Source of the DNA: Clostridiales bacterium
Lineage (GTDB): Bacteria > Bacillota > Clostridia > Oscillospirales > CAG-382
DNA: 64,000 bases
Assembly (NCBI GenBank): GCA_003343885.1
Contig: QAKH01000059.1
Span: 1 to 64,000, forward strand
Direction of reading: 5' to 3'
Position numbers and translations under genes: made by a program. Under the pieces are notes generated by a model. It worked only from the letters and a program-made list of their open reading frames with translations. It was not told where the DNA came from and ran no database searches. Positions 25,127 to 33,337 of this stretch are shown piece by piece. Each line of letters begins with the position of its first letter. Position 1 is the stretch's first letter.

Positions 25127-25453
25127 TTGGGAATTTTCGGATTGTTTTCAAAGCCCGTAACCGACAAGGGCGTGTCGGATTATAAAAACACACCAAACGC
25201 CGTACTGCTTGACGTAAGAACGCCGGAGGAATACGCACAAGGGCATATTCCTGACAGTATAAATATACCGCTTTCTCAGATAAATGACGACGTACCTTGT
25301 GCCATAAAAGACAAAAATACACCGTTATTTGTATACTGCAGAAGCGGAGCAAGAAGTTCACAGGCAGTGTCACAACTTAAGAGAATGGGGTATATAAGCG
25401 TAGTAAATATCGGAGGTATACTTGATTATACCGGAGAAATTGAAAGAGGTTGA
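25127..25453 (+). CDS. Single-domain rhodanese-like sulfurtransferase
   Basis: This 108-residue rhodanese domain has LLDVRTPEEYAQGHIPDSINIPL and the active-site loop Cys71-Arg-Ser-Gly-Ala-Arg (CRSGARSSQA). The frame is open to an ATG at 25073, but that start has no SD. GGAAG lies nine bases before TTG 25127, after which the domain begins promptly. The next gene, a flavoprotein fused to another rhodanese, starts five bases downstream, so the two likely work on the same persulfide pool. Confidence 0.88.
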   Translation: MGIFGLFSKPVTDKGVSDYKNTPNAVLLDVRTPEEYAQGHIPDSINIPLSQINDDVPCAIKDKNTPLFVYCRSGARSSQAVSQLKRMGYISVVNIGGILDYTGEIERG

Positions 25454-25457
25454 GAAA

Positions 25458-27149
25458 GTGAAAATAGTAATAGTAGGCGGAGTTGCCGGCGGAGCAAGTG
25501 CAGCCGCAAGACTGCGCAGATTAGATGAAAAAGCAGAAATTGTGATGTTTGAGAAGAGCGGATATATTTCTTACGCAAACTGCGGACTGCCCTACTATAT
25601 AGGCGGGGAAATAACCGACAGCGAAGAGCTTACTCTTCAGACGCCGCAGAGCTTTAACGCAAGATTCAACGTTGATGTCCGAGTAAACAGAGAAGTTATA
25701 GATATAAACAGACAGAGTAAAACAGTTACTGTTCTAAAGACTGACAGCGGAAAGACATATGAGGAAAGCTATGACAAGCTGATCTTGGCTCCGGGAGCAA
25801 TGCCGATTGTTCCGAATTTCTCAGGAGTTGAGAACGAAAGAATTTTTACTCTCAGAAATGTCGAAGACACGTTCAAAATCAAAAGCTTTATAGATGAGAA
25901 GCAGCCGAAGTCGGCAGTGGTAATAGGCGGCGGATTTATCGGACTTGAGATGGCGGAAAATCTCGTCTCTCAAGGCATTGAAGTTACGCTTGCGGAAAAA
26001 ATGCCGCAGCTTCTCGGCACTCTTGACTCGGATTTGGCTTCATTTGTTCACGCCAAATTTGCTTCAAAGGGCGTAAACTTAAAACTCGGCGTGACGGTAA
26101 AAGGCTTTGAGAGCCGTAACGGTAAAATAGCAGTGTTAGCGGATGAAATTCCTGAAACAGTCGCCGATATGGCAGTGCTTGCGCTGGGAGTGACTCCTGA
26201 CAGCTCACTTGCTTCAAAAGCCGGACTGGAACTCGGTATGAAGGGTTCAATTGCCGTAAACAGCCATATGCAAACGTCTGATCCGGATATATACGCAGTA
26301 GGAGACGCAGTCGCGGTAGAGCACTTTGTCACAAAGCAGCCGGCGCTTATATCTCTCGCAGGTCCGGCTAATAAGCAGGGACGTATCGCCGCCGATAATA
26401 TTTACGGTATAAGCAGCGTTTACCAAGGTTCACAGGGCTCGTCGGTAATAAAGCTTTTTGACATGACGGCGGCAACTACCGGAATAAATGAAAAACAGGC
26501 AAAAGCGCTCGGACTTGATTACGATAAGGTGATTTTGTCACCGTCCTCACATGCCGGATACTATCCGGGCGGAAAAGTGATGACGCTGAAAGTAATATAC
26601 GAAAAGAAAACGCTCAAGATACTCGGAGCGCAGATAGTGGGCAGTGACGGCGTCGATAAAAGGATAGACGTGATTGCTGTTGCTATTCGTGCAGGTCTTT
26701 CCGCAATTCAGCTAAAAGACCTTGATCTCGCGTACGCTCCGCCGTATTCCTCGGCAAAAGATCCGGTGAATATGGCAGGATTTATGATTGAAAATATAGA
26801 AAACGGACTTGTTAAGCAGTTCCACTATGACGACATAGCAGAACTTAGAAACAGAAACGACTGCATATTGCTCGATACCCGAACAAATACAGAGTATTCA
26901 CGAGGACATGCGGAAGGTTTTGTACATATCCCGGTCGATACTTTAAGAGACAGACTGGATGAGCTTGATAAATCCAAAAAAGTTTACGTGATGTGCCAGA
27001 GCGGACTCAGAAGCTATATTGCTTGCAGAATTCTGTCTCAAAACGGATACGATTGCTATAATTTTTCCGGAGGATACAGACTGTATAACAGTATAAAGAA
27101 TGATATCGTTCCGGCGGATAAAGCGTATCCGTGCGGAATGGAAAAATAA
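25458..27149 (+). CDS. CoA-disulfide reductase-type flavoprotein fused to a rhodanese domain
   Basis: This 563-residue protein is of the CoADR-RHD class, which reduces CoA disulfide, CoA persulfide or polysulfide using NAD(P)H. It shows the FAD motif IVGGVAGGASAAARLRR, active-site Cys42 (SYANCGLPYY), the NAD(P) motif VVIGGGFIGLEMAE, the second FAD motif VYAVGDA and a C-terminal rhodanese domain with Cys513 (CQSGLRS). GTG 25458 was chosen over the upstream frame because AGAGGTTGAG precedes it and the FAD motif must start near the N-terminus. It closes the thiol-redox operon. A hairpin rich in GC follows. Confidence 0.92.
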   Translation: MKIVIVGGVAGGASAAARLRRLDEKAEIVMFEKSGYISYANCGLPYYIGGEITDSEELTLQTPQSFNARFNVDVRVNREVIDINRQSKTVTVLKTDSGKTYEESYDKLILAPGAMPIVPNFSGVENERIFTLRNVEDTFKIKSFIDEKQPKSAVVIGGGFIGLEMAENLVSQGIEVTLAEKMPQLLGTLDSDLASFVHAKFASKGVNLKLGVTVKGFESRNGKIAVLADEIPETVADMAVLALGVTPDSSLASKAGLELGMKGSIAVNSHMQTSDPDIYAVGDAVAVEHFVTKQPALISLAGPANKQGRIAADNIYGISSVYQGSQGSSVIKLFDMTAATTGINEKQAKALGLDYDKVILSPSSHAGYYPGGKVMTLKVIYEKKTLKILGAQIVGSDGVDKRIDVIAVAIRAGLSAIQLKDLDLAYAPPYSSAKDPVNMAGFMIENIENGLVKQFHYDDIAELRNRNDCILLDTRTNTEYSRGHAEGFVHIPVDTLRDRLDELDKSKKVYVMCQSGLRSYIACRILSQNGYDCYNFSGGYRLYNSIKNDIVPADKAYPCGMEK

Positions 27150-27162
27150 GTTGATGGGTAGA

Positions 27163-27179
27163 ATGGGGCTCTGCCCCAT
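27163..27179 (+). repeat. GGGGC-loop-GCCCC hairpin after the redox operon
   Basis: ATGGGGC-TCT-GCCCCAT is a perfect 7-bp stem with a three-base loop. A pyrimidine-rich stretch (CCCCGCCCGC, then TTTTTCTTTTT) begins two bases downstream. It may serve as the operon terminator, although the T-tract is about 12 bases away. Confidence 0.5.
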
Positions 27180-27244
27180 ACCCCGCCCGCTTTTTCTTTT
27201 TATAAATGAGGTTTTAACGTTAGTTTTCTTGCTGGTATTTTACT

Positions 27245-27304
27245 CAGGCGGCAAACCAAAACCCCATTAACAAAAAACCCAAAATTTCCCCAAAACACCG
27301 CCTG
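27245..27304. repeat. Inverted repeat enclosing a G-free A/C-rich segment
   Basis: CAGGCGG (27245-27251) and CCGCCTG (27298-27304) are a perfect inverted pair. The 46 bases between them contain no G on the plus strand. The complementary strand therefore carries G-runs separated by T-rich loops, a pattern that could fold as a G-quadruplex. Confidence 0.5.
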
Positions 27305-27381
27305 TGTTAGCCCGCAGTTGATAAGGAAAAAATAAAAACTGTGTTTTCTTGCGTTTCCACATAATGAGGAATTTCCGGTAT

Positions 27382-27426
27382 CGCCGTAAAACATACGAAG
27401 CAGAGCGGAGTCGGAGTTTTACGGCG
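27382..27426. repeat. Perfect 11-bp inverted repeat
   Basis: CGCCGTAAAAC (27382-27392) and GTTTTACGGCG (27416-27426) are perfectly complementary around a 23-base purine-rich centre. It is not followed by a T-tract, so it is not a typical terminator. Confidence 0.6.
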
Positions 27427-27637
27427 TCCATGGGAGCCGAGAGGGTGCACACACTTCCGGGTACTTTTTGGAAGCTTTTTTCTTCGAGGAAAAACTGCGG
27501 CAACAACACGCTGTGAATTACAATTTGCTATCTCATAAGAAATGAAAATAAACAGAATGCCATTTTAAAAAAGTTCCATGAATTATATTTTTTTACATAA
27601 AATAAATAAAATATTAATATATTCGGGCTCAATTTTG

Positions 27638-27666
27638 TTGAAATCAATATTTGTTTGCTATATAAT
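27638..27666 (+). promoter_or_regulatory. Strong sigma-A promoter of the mraZ division cluster
   Basis: TTGAAA (27638-27643), a 17-bp spacer and TATAAT (27661-27666) form a near-consensus promoter. Transcription should begin near 27673, at the first of two repeated GGAGCGAAA boxes. Confidence 0.8.
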
Positions 27667-27672
27667 ATAACC

Positions 27673-27725
27673 AAGTGGAGCGAAAAACCTTAAAAAGGAT
27701 TGATTTTCCCTAAAATGGAGCGAAA
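27673..27725 (+). promoter_or_regulatory. Candidate MraZ-binding direct repeats in the mraZ leader
   Basis: AAGTGGAGCGAAA (27673-27685) and AAATGGAGCGAAA (27713-27725) are direct repeats 40 bp apart between the promoter and the mraZ SD. MraZ proteins are known to bind short direct repeats with a TGG core upstream of their own gene, which fits autoregulation here. Confidence 0.5.
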
Positions 27726-27745
27726 TTTAAGAGGAGGTGCATGGC

Positions 27746-28165
27746 GTGTTTTCCGGAAAAGCTTATCACACAATCGACGCTAAGGGAAGACTGTTTATAC
27801 CTGCCATGTACCGTGAAGAACTCGGAAACAGCTTCATTGTCGCAAAAGGTTTTACCGATCCGTACCTCATTGTTTATCCTCAAAGTGAATGGGAAACTTT
27901 CATAGAGAAGGTAGACGAGCTGGGACTTGATAAAAGGGCAAGAAGTTTGAAAAAGTACTTTATGATGAGCGCAAATCCAACTGAAATGGACGCACAGGGC
28001 AGGTTTGTTTTGTCTAAAGAACATAGAGAGTTTGCCGGACTTACTAAGGAAGTCATTGTTTTGGGAATGAATAAAACAATAGAAATCTGGGACAGAGCAT
28101 TGCTTGAAAAGCAAACCGAACAGCCGCCTGAAGACTTGGAAGAGTTTCTCAGTATGCTTAAATAA
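27746..28165 (+). CDS. mraZ: Transcriptional regulator MraZ
   Basis: MraZ is a DNA-binding protein made of two SpoVT/AbrB-like folds. It forms a ring and controls the division and wall cluster that it heads. The 139-residue protein starts with FSGKAYHTIDAKGRLFIPA and has the second half-repeat MDAQGRFVLSKEHREFAGL. GTG 27746 was chosen over GTG 27737 because GGAGG lies eight bases before it and the product then starts as family members do. rsmH follows after 26 bases. Confidence 0.95.
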   Translation: MFSGKAYHTIDAKGRLFIPAMYREELGNSFIVAKGFTDPYLIVYPQSEWETFIEKVDELGLDKRARSLKKYFMMSANPTEMDAQGRFVLSKEHREFAGLTKEVIVLGMNKTIEIWDRALLEKQTEQPPEDLEEFLSMLK

Positions 28166-28191
28166 TAACCGGGTAGGAAAGCAGGTAGAAA

Positions 28192-29133
28192 ATGCAGGAG
28201 AATTACGGACACTATTCGGTTATGCTTGCCGAGACCGTAGACAGCTTGAATATAAAGCCCGGCGGAGTGTACGTGGACTGTACCCTCGGAGGAGCCGGAC
28301 ACTCAGCGAGAATTCTTGAAAAAATGGGCGGCGACGGAAAACTTGTAGGCATTGACCGTGATGAGTACGCAATACAAAAAGCGTCGCAGCGCCTTGAAAA
28401 ATACAAAGACAACATTTTGCTGATTAAGGGCAATTTTTGCGACGCCCCCGAGCTGTTAAGCGAAAACGGTATACATAAAATTGACGGAGTGGTCGCAGAT
28501 CTCGGAGTATCTTCCTTTCAGCTTGATAACGCTGACAGAGGTTTTTCGTATATGCACGACGCTCCGCTTGATATGCGTATGTCAAGACAGGACAAGCTAA
28601 GTGCGTACGACGTAGTAAACGGTTATGAAGAAAAAGAACTGTCACGTATAATAAATCTTTTCGGCGAAGAAAGATTTGCGTCAAAGATAGCGTACAATAT
28701 ATGCCGTACAAGAGAAAAACAACCGATTAAAACAACCGCAGAGCTTGCGGAAGTGGTGAAAAACTCGATACCTGCCAAAAACAGAGCCGACGGACCTCAC
28801 CCGGCAAAAAGAACTTTTCAGGCGATCCGAATAGAGGTAAACGGCGAGCTTGACGTTATAGACAAGATGATACTCGGCCTTTTTCCGATGCTTGAATCCG
28901 GGGGGAGGATGGCGGTAATTACCTTCCATTCACTTGAGGACAGAATCGTTAAGCATACCTTTGCGGAACTTGCAAAAGGCTGTGAGTGCCCGCCTGATTT
29001 TCCGGTGTGCGTGTGCGGGAAGAAGCCGCAGGGCGTTGTCGTGACAAAAAAACCGATTTTGCCTTCAGAGCAGGAGCTTGAGGAAAATCCTCGTTCCAGA
29101 AGCGCAAAACTGAGAGTTTGCGAAAAAATTTAA
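28192..29133 (+). CDS. rsmH: 16S rRNA (cytosine(1402)-N(4))-methyltransferase RsmH
   Basis: RsmH (MraW) methylates C1402 of 16S rRNA. The 313-residue protein has the normal length. It begins with HYSVMLAETVDSL, has the SAM-binding motif DCTLGGAGHSARIL, the block DLGVSSFQLDNADRGFSY and the C-terminal signature ITFHSLEDRIVKH. The motif KRTFQAIRIEVN is also typical. AGGAAAGCAGG precedes the ATG. It is second in the cluster, as in most Firmicutes. Confidence 0.97.
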   Translation: MQENYGHYSVMLAETVDSLNIKPGGVYVDCTLGGAGHSARILEKMGGDGKLVGIDRDEYAIQKASQRLEKYKDNILLIKGNFCDAPELLSENGIHKIDGVVADLGVSSFQLDNADRGFSYMHDAPLDMRMSRQDKLSAYDVVNGYEEKELSRIINLFGEERFASKIAYNICRTREKQPIKTTAELAEVVKNSIPAKNRADGPHPAKRTFQAIRIEVNGELDVIDKMILGLFPMLESGGRMAVITFHSLEDRIVKHTFAELAKGCECPPDFPVCVCGKKPQGVVVTKKPILPSEQELEENPRSRSAKLRVCEKI

Positions 29134-29190
29134 ATATATAAAGTGGGAAAAATACAAAACAAATATGATGAAAGAAAGGAATGCTGCAAA

Positions 29191-29973
29191 ATGACGTATA
29201 ATGCCGGCATAGAATACATAAATCTCAAGGACGCTAAATACAATAGAGATAAGAGGATGATGAAAACCGGCGTAAAATCTCCGGTATCAGTATCGGCAAA
29301 CACCGTCAGAACAGCTCCTGTTCGTTCGTCACAGAACACCGCTGTTTCCAGAAGCAAAAATAACGCTTCGAGGAATACCGCAAGTTCAGTTATCCCTGTT
29401 AAAAGAAATGTACCGGCATATGCTAAGACAATGTCAAAACCATATTCATATTCACGAGCACACGCTTCCGTACGTGTAAATCCTGTCGATGAAGAGTATA
29501 CGGCAAAGGACGTTATCGGCGACATTGCTGATGCGATAGGTCGTGCTGCGGCAAAAAAGCTCAAGGAAGCCGAGAGGGAAAGATCAAGACGCCCGAGATA
29601 CATAGTTAGAAAAGCGGAAAATATAAAACCGCTGCCTATATCTGTCATAGGCTATATGCTGGTCTTTGCGGCTATCGCAGCATTCTTGGTTCTTGGCAAC
29701 AGCAGGATAAACGAGGCAACGCTAAAGGCTGATGCTCTTAAAAGTGAGATAGCGCTTGAAACAGAGCGCTCATATGAGCTGTCATCTGCAATAAACCAGA
29801 GAAAAGATATGGCGTATATAGAAGATTACGCTGAAAACGTTCTCGGTATGGTTAAATCGACCGATGTTGCAAAAAGATATGTGAGCATTTCGGGCGAAGA
29901 CAAGATAGTTGTAAGAAACGCTGCCATTGAACCGTCAAATCAAACAGCGGAGCAGACGGTATCAGGAAATTGA
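29191..29973 (+). CDS. FtsL-like division protein with a long N-terminal region
   Basis: This 260-residue protein has a long basic, Ser/Asn-rich cytoplasmic N-terminus (about 1-147), one membrane helix (about 149-169) and an external coiled-coil region with SEIALETERSYELSSAINQRKDMAYIEDYAENVLGMVK. The last part resembles the FtsL/DivIC end, which joins the FtsQ-FtsL-DivIC complex of the divisome. Position between rsmH and spoVD is that of ftsL. The cytoplasmic part is much longer than in Bacillus FtsL. ATG 29191 follows AGAAAGGAATG. An upstream in-frame ATG was rejected for lack of an SD. Confidence 0.8.
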   Translation: MTYNAGIEYINLKDAKYNRDKRMMKTGVKSPVSVSANTVRTAPVRSSQNTAVSRSKNNASRNTASSVIPVKRNVPAYAKTMSKPYSYSRAHASVRVNPVDEEYTAKDVIGDIADAIGRAAAKKLKEAERERSRRPRYIVRKAENIKPLPISVIGYMLVFAAIAAFLVLGNSRINEATLKADALKSEIALETERSYELSSAINQRKDMAYIEDYAENVLGMVKSTDVAKRYVSISGEDKIVVRNAAIEPSNQTAEQTVSGN

Positions 29974-30003
29974 AGTAAATATTAGGCAAACAGGAGGATG
30001 CAC

Positions 30004-32256
30004 ATGTTTGGAAATAATATAAAGAAACCGATGTATATCCGTGGGATAATGGTTATTTGTGTGTTCATCCTGCTTGCGGTGCTTTTAGGAGCAAGACTTT
30101 GGTATTTGCAGATAATAGAAGCTGATAAATATAAAACGGGAGCATACGAGCAGTATACTACCGAAATAACAATAAGCCCTCAAAGGGGTACTATTTACGA
30201 CCGTAACATGACGCCGCTGGCTGTAAGTGCTACGGTTGAAACTGTTTTTATATCACCGTACGAGATAGCTACACAAAACGAAAACAAGCCGGCGGATGAA
30301 ATTGTTGATATTGAGGCTGAAAAGAATAAGATAGCGGATTTTCTTTCTGTTACGCTTGACGTTGACAAACAAGAGATCCTTGATCGTATGGAAAAGACGA
30401 ATTCGCAGTATCAGATTATAAAGAAAAAAGTAGAAAGAGATATTTGCGACCAAATAAGAGTTTTTATTAACGAAAATGATATAGTCGGCATACATCTTGA
30501 GGAAGATGTAAAAAGATATTATCCGTACGGCAGTCTTGCCAGTCATGTTATCGGTTTTACTAATTCTGAAAACGTCGGAGTACTGGGCGTGGAGTCGTAT
30601 TATGAAAACTACCTCAAGGGAAGCTCCGGAAAGATAGTGACAGCGCAAAACGCAACCGGCAAGGATATGCCCTTTGAATATGAAAGTTACGTCGAAGCAG
30701 AGAACGGAACAAACGTTGTCCTGACGATAGATTGGCAAATACAGTCTATTTTGGAAAAAAATCTCGAAATCGCGCTCAGCGATACAAATGCGCAAAACCG
30801 TGTTTTCGGCATTATAATGGACGTTAATACCGCTGAAATTCTAGCTATGTCTACCAAACCCGACTACGATTTAAATTCTCCGTATGAACTGGATGAACTT
30901 TCTCAAGCCAAACTTGATGCTTTTGTCGGAACAGAGGAAGAGAAAAATACTTACTATAAAGAACTGCTTGAAGGACTTTGGAAAAATAAAGTAATAACAG
31001 AGACGTATGAACCCGGTTCAACCTTTAAACTCATAACAAGCGCTATGGCTATGGAAGAAAACGTTGTGTCCGAGAGCGATATGTTTTATTGCTCAGGTTC
31101 AAAGAGTATCGGAGGGTATGTAATACACTGCCATCAGGCCGGCGGACACGGTTCGGAGAACTTTGAGCAGGCACTGCAGAATTCCTGTAACCCGGTGTTT
31201 ATGGAACTTGCCGAAAGAGTCGGAAAAGAGAGTTTTTATAAATATTTTGAGGCGTATGGCTTTACAGAAAAAACAGGAATTGATTTAGCCGGAGAAGTTT
31301 CAAGTATATACCACACAAATATTGATGAATTCAACCAGACCGAGCTTGCTGTTTATTCCTTCGGTCAGACCTTTAAAATTACACCTATGCAGCAGATCTG
31401 CGGAGTTTCCGCAGTGGCAAACGGGGGAGATCTGCTGAAGCCTCATGTTGTTAAAGCCCTGGTTGACGATGAGGGAAATGTAATAAAGAGTTATGATACC
31501 GAGGTAGTACGCAAGGTAAACTCTGAAGAAACTTCAAAAACGCTGATGGCATATCTGATGAACGGCATAAACGTAGGTTCGACAAAAAATGCTTACGTAA
31601 AAGGGTATAATATAGCAGCGAAAACCGGAACTTCACAAAAAAGAGATAAGGAAGGCAATCTTTATATAGGTTCCTGCGTTGCCTTTGCACCGGCAGAGGA
31701 TCCTCAGATAGCAATACTTATCGGTATAGACGAACCGTCAAACGGTGAGTACTACGGAGGAGTTATCGCGGCTCCGGTTGTTTCGTCCGTACTTTCGGAA
31801 GTTTTGCCTTACCTCAACATAGAACCTTCTCTTACTGAAGAAGAAGCGGCGACGCTTGATGTTCCGGTGTCGGATTACAGAGGAATGACTCTTGAAGAAG
31901 CAAAAGAAGCAGTCCAAAATTCCGGATTTACCACAAAGGTAATAGGAGATGGAGATACAGTTACAGAACAGCTTCCTCGTTATGGCGGAAAGATCCCGCA
32001 GGGAGGAATAGTAATACTGTATACCGGCTCCGAGGTCCCGACAGAAAACGTGACTGTTCCTGATGTGTCCGGATATTCGCCGGCACAGGCAAATAAGACG
32101 CTTATAAATGCTGGACTGAATATAAGAATGGAAGGCGCTTACAGAGAAGATGTTTCGGGCGCAGTAGCCTCAAAACAGACTCCGGAAGCTGGAGCTGTCG
32201 TTCAACCCGGAACTGTCGTGGAAGTTGAATTCTGGCATATGGATTCGTATGATTAA
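30004..32256 (+). CDS. spoVD: SpoVD/PBP2-type class B penicillin-binding protein with two PASTA domains
   Basis: This is a monofunctional transpeptidase that cross-links septal or spore-cortex peptidoglycan. The 750-residue protein has one N-terminal membrane helix (about 14-36), a dimerisation domain, and a transpeptidase domain with Ser339-x-x-Lys (GSTFKL), Ser394-Cys-Asn and Lys540-Thr-Gly. Two C-terminal PASTA domains (about 620-680 and 683-748) are typical of SpoVD and Streptococcus PBP2x. ATG 30004 lies six bases after GGAGG. It is adjacent to ftsL and mraY. Whether it serves vegetative division, sporulation or both cannot be told here. Confidence 0.92.
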   Translation: MFGNNIKKPMYIRGIMVICVFILLAVLLGARLWYLQIIEADKYKTGAYEQYTTEITISPQRGTIYDRNMTPLAVSATVETVFISPYEIATQNENKPADEIVDIEAEKNKIADFLSVTLDVDKQEILDRMEKTNSQYQIIKKKVERDICDQIRVFINENDIVGIHLEEDVKRYYPYGSLASHVIGFTNSENVGVLGVESYYENYLKGSSGKIVTAQNATGKDMPFEYESYVEAENGTNVVLTIDWQIQSILEKNLEIALSDTNAQNRVFGIIMDVNTAEILAMSTKPDYDLNSPYELDELSQAKLDAFVGTEEEKNTYYKELLEGLWKNKVITETYEPGSTFKLITSAMAMEENVVSESDMFYCSGSKSIGGYVIHCHQAGGHGSENFEQALQNSCNPVFMELAERVGKESFYKYFEAYGFTEKTGIDLAGEVSSIYHTNIDEFNQTELAVYSFGQTFKITPMQQICGVSAVANGGDLLKPHVVKALVDDEGNVIKSYDTEVVRKVNSEETSKTLMAYLMNGINVGSTKNAYVKGYNIAAKTGTSQKRDKEGNLYIGSCVAFAPAEDPQIAILIGIDEPSNGEYYGGVIAAPVVSSVLSEVLPYLNIEPSLTEEEAATLDVPVSDYRGMTLEEAKEAVQNSGFTTKVIGDGDTVTEQLPRYGGKIPQGGIVILYTGSEVPTENVTVPDVSGYSPAQANKTLINAGLNIRMEGAYREDVSGAVASKQTPEAGAVVQPGTVVEVEFWHMDSYD

Positions 32257-32300
32257 CCAATGCGGTCAAAACCAAGGAATGTAATTGGAGAGTGTTAGGT

Positions 32301-33284
32301 ATGGACAATACAACCTATGTTATGCTTGGCGGAGCTATAATTTGCTTTGCCGCGACGGCGGTGTTGGGGAAAATATTTATTCCTGTGCTCAAGAGTATTA
32401 AAATGGGACAGAAAATATTGGATATAGGCCCGAGATGGCATAAATCCAAAGAAGGCACTCCGACAATGGGAGGACTGTTCTTCATAGTGCCGATTGTGGC
32501 TGTCGGAGCTGCAATAGGCGTTATCAGCGGCAACAGCGCAATATATATACACCTTGCATTCCTGCTTCTCAACGGAGCTATCGGTTTTATCGACGACTAC
32601 GTAAAGTTCTTCAAAAAGCAAAATGCCGGACTTTCTCCGTCGCAAAAGATGATTTTGCAGTTTACTGTTGCGGCGGCATACATATTCGCTCTTTACGCTA
32701 CCGAACATATCGATACTGTTATAAAACTGCCGTTTACAAGCGAAAGCTTTGAATTAAATATCGTTGTGTATTGCCTGCTTGCCGTAGTCGGAATAGTTTT
32801 TACGGTAAACAGCGTAAACCTTACTGACGGAATAGACGGACTTGCGTCAAGCATTACCGCAGTTGTGATGGTGTTTATGGCTGCTCTTGGATTTAAGACA
32901 GAGAATGAAATTGCCGTTATACTGTCAGGCTGTGTTATCGGAGGAACGCTTGGATTCTTGGTATATAATTTTTATCCGGCAAAGGTTTTCATGGGCGATA
33001 CCGGCTCTCTGTTTCTCGGGGCTGCGGTCAGCAGTATGGCGTTTGTACTCGATTGTCCGCTGCTGCTGATTTTTACGGGATTTATGTATTACGTGGAAGC
33101 GTTTTCGGTAATAATACAGGTAACAAGCTATAAGCTTACAAAAAAAAGAGTGTTTAAAATGACGCCGATACATCATCATTTTGAGATGAGCGGATGGTCG
33201 GAAATAAAAATAGTTACCGTGTTTTCGGTAATAACTGCGTTAACATGCACGCTTGGAAGCTTCGGATTTTTGCCGGTGCTGTAA
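32301..33284 (+). CDS. mraY: Phospho-N-acetylmuramoyl-pentapeptide-transferase MraY
   Basis: MraY makes lipid I from UDP-MurNAc-pentapeptide and undecaprenyl phosphate. The 327-residue protein has about ten membrane helices, the block GTPTMGGLFF, the catalytic acidic motifs FIDDYVKF and NLTDGIDGLASS, FMGDTGSLFLGA and the C-terminal TPIHHHFE. GGAGAG lies nine bases before the ATG. It directly follows spoVD. murE and murF, which often lie between them, are absent. Confidence 0.97.
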   Translation: MDNTTYVMLGGAIICFAATAVLGKIFIPVLKSIKMGQKILDIGPRWHKSKEGTPTMGGLFFIVPIVAVGAAIGVISGNSAIYIHLAFLLLNGAIGFIDDYVKFFKKQNAGLSPSQKMILQFTVAAAYIFALYATEHIDTVIKLPFTSESFELNIVVYCLLAVVGIVFTVNSVNLTDGIDGLASSITAVVMVFMAALGFKTENEIAVILSGCVIGGTLGFLVYNFYPAKVFMGDTGSLFLGAAVSSMAFVLDCPLLLIFTGFMYYVEAFSVIIQVTSYKLTKKRVFKMTPIHHHFEMSGWSEIKIVTVFSVITALTCTLGSFGFLPVL

Positions 33285-33337
33285 TGATGCAAATGTAATG
33301 TAAAGACATAAAATTTCATAAGAAAAGAGGAAGAACT

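Larger units (their letters stand above)
27150..27637. other. Structured non-coding island between the redox operon and mraZ
   Basis: No convincing gene lies in these 488 bp. Short open frames lack SD and family features. The stretch holds at least three inverted repeats (27163-27179, 27245-27304 and 27382-27426), a G-free segment and a few smaller hairpins near 27450-27500, followed by about 100 bp of very AT-rich DNA before the mraZ promoter. The density of perfect stems suggests a dispersed intergenic repeat or an unrecognised structured RNA. Confidence 0.55.
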
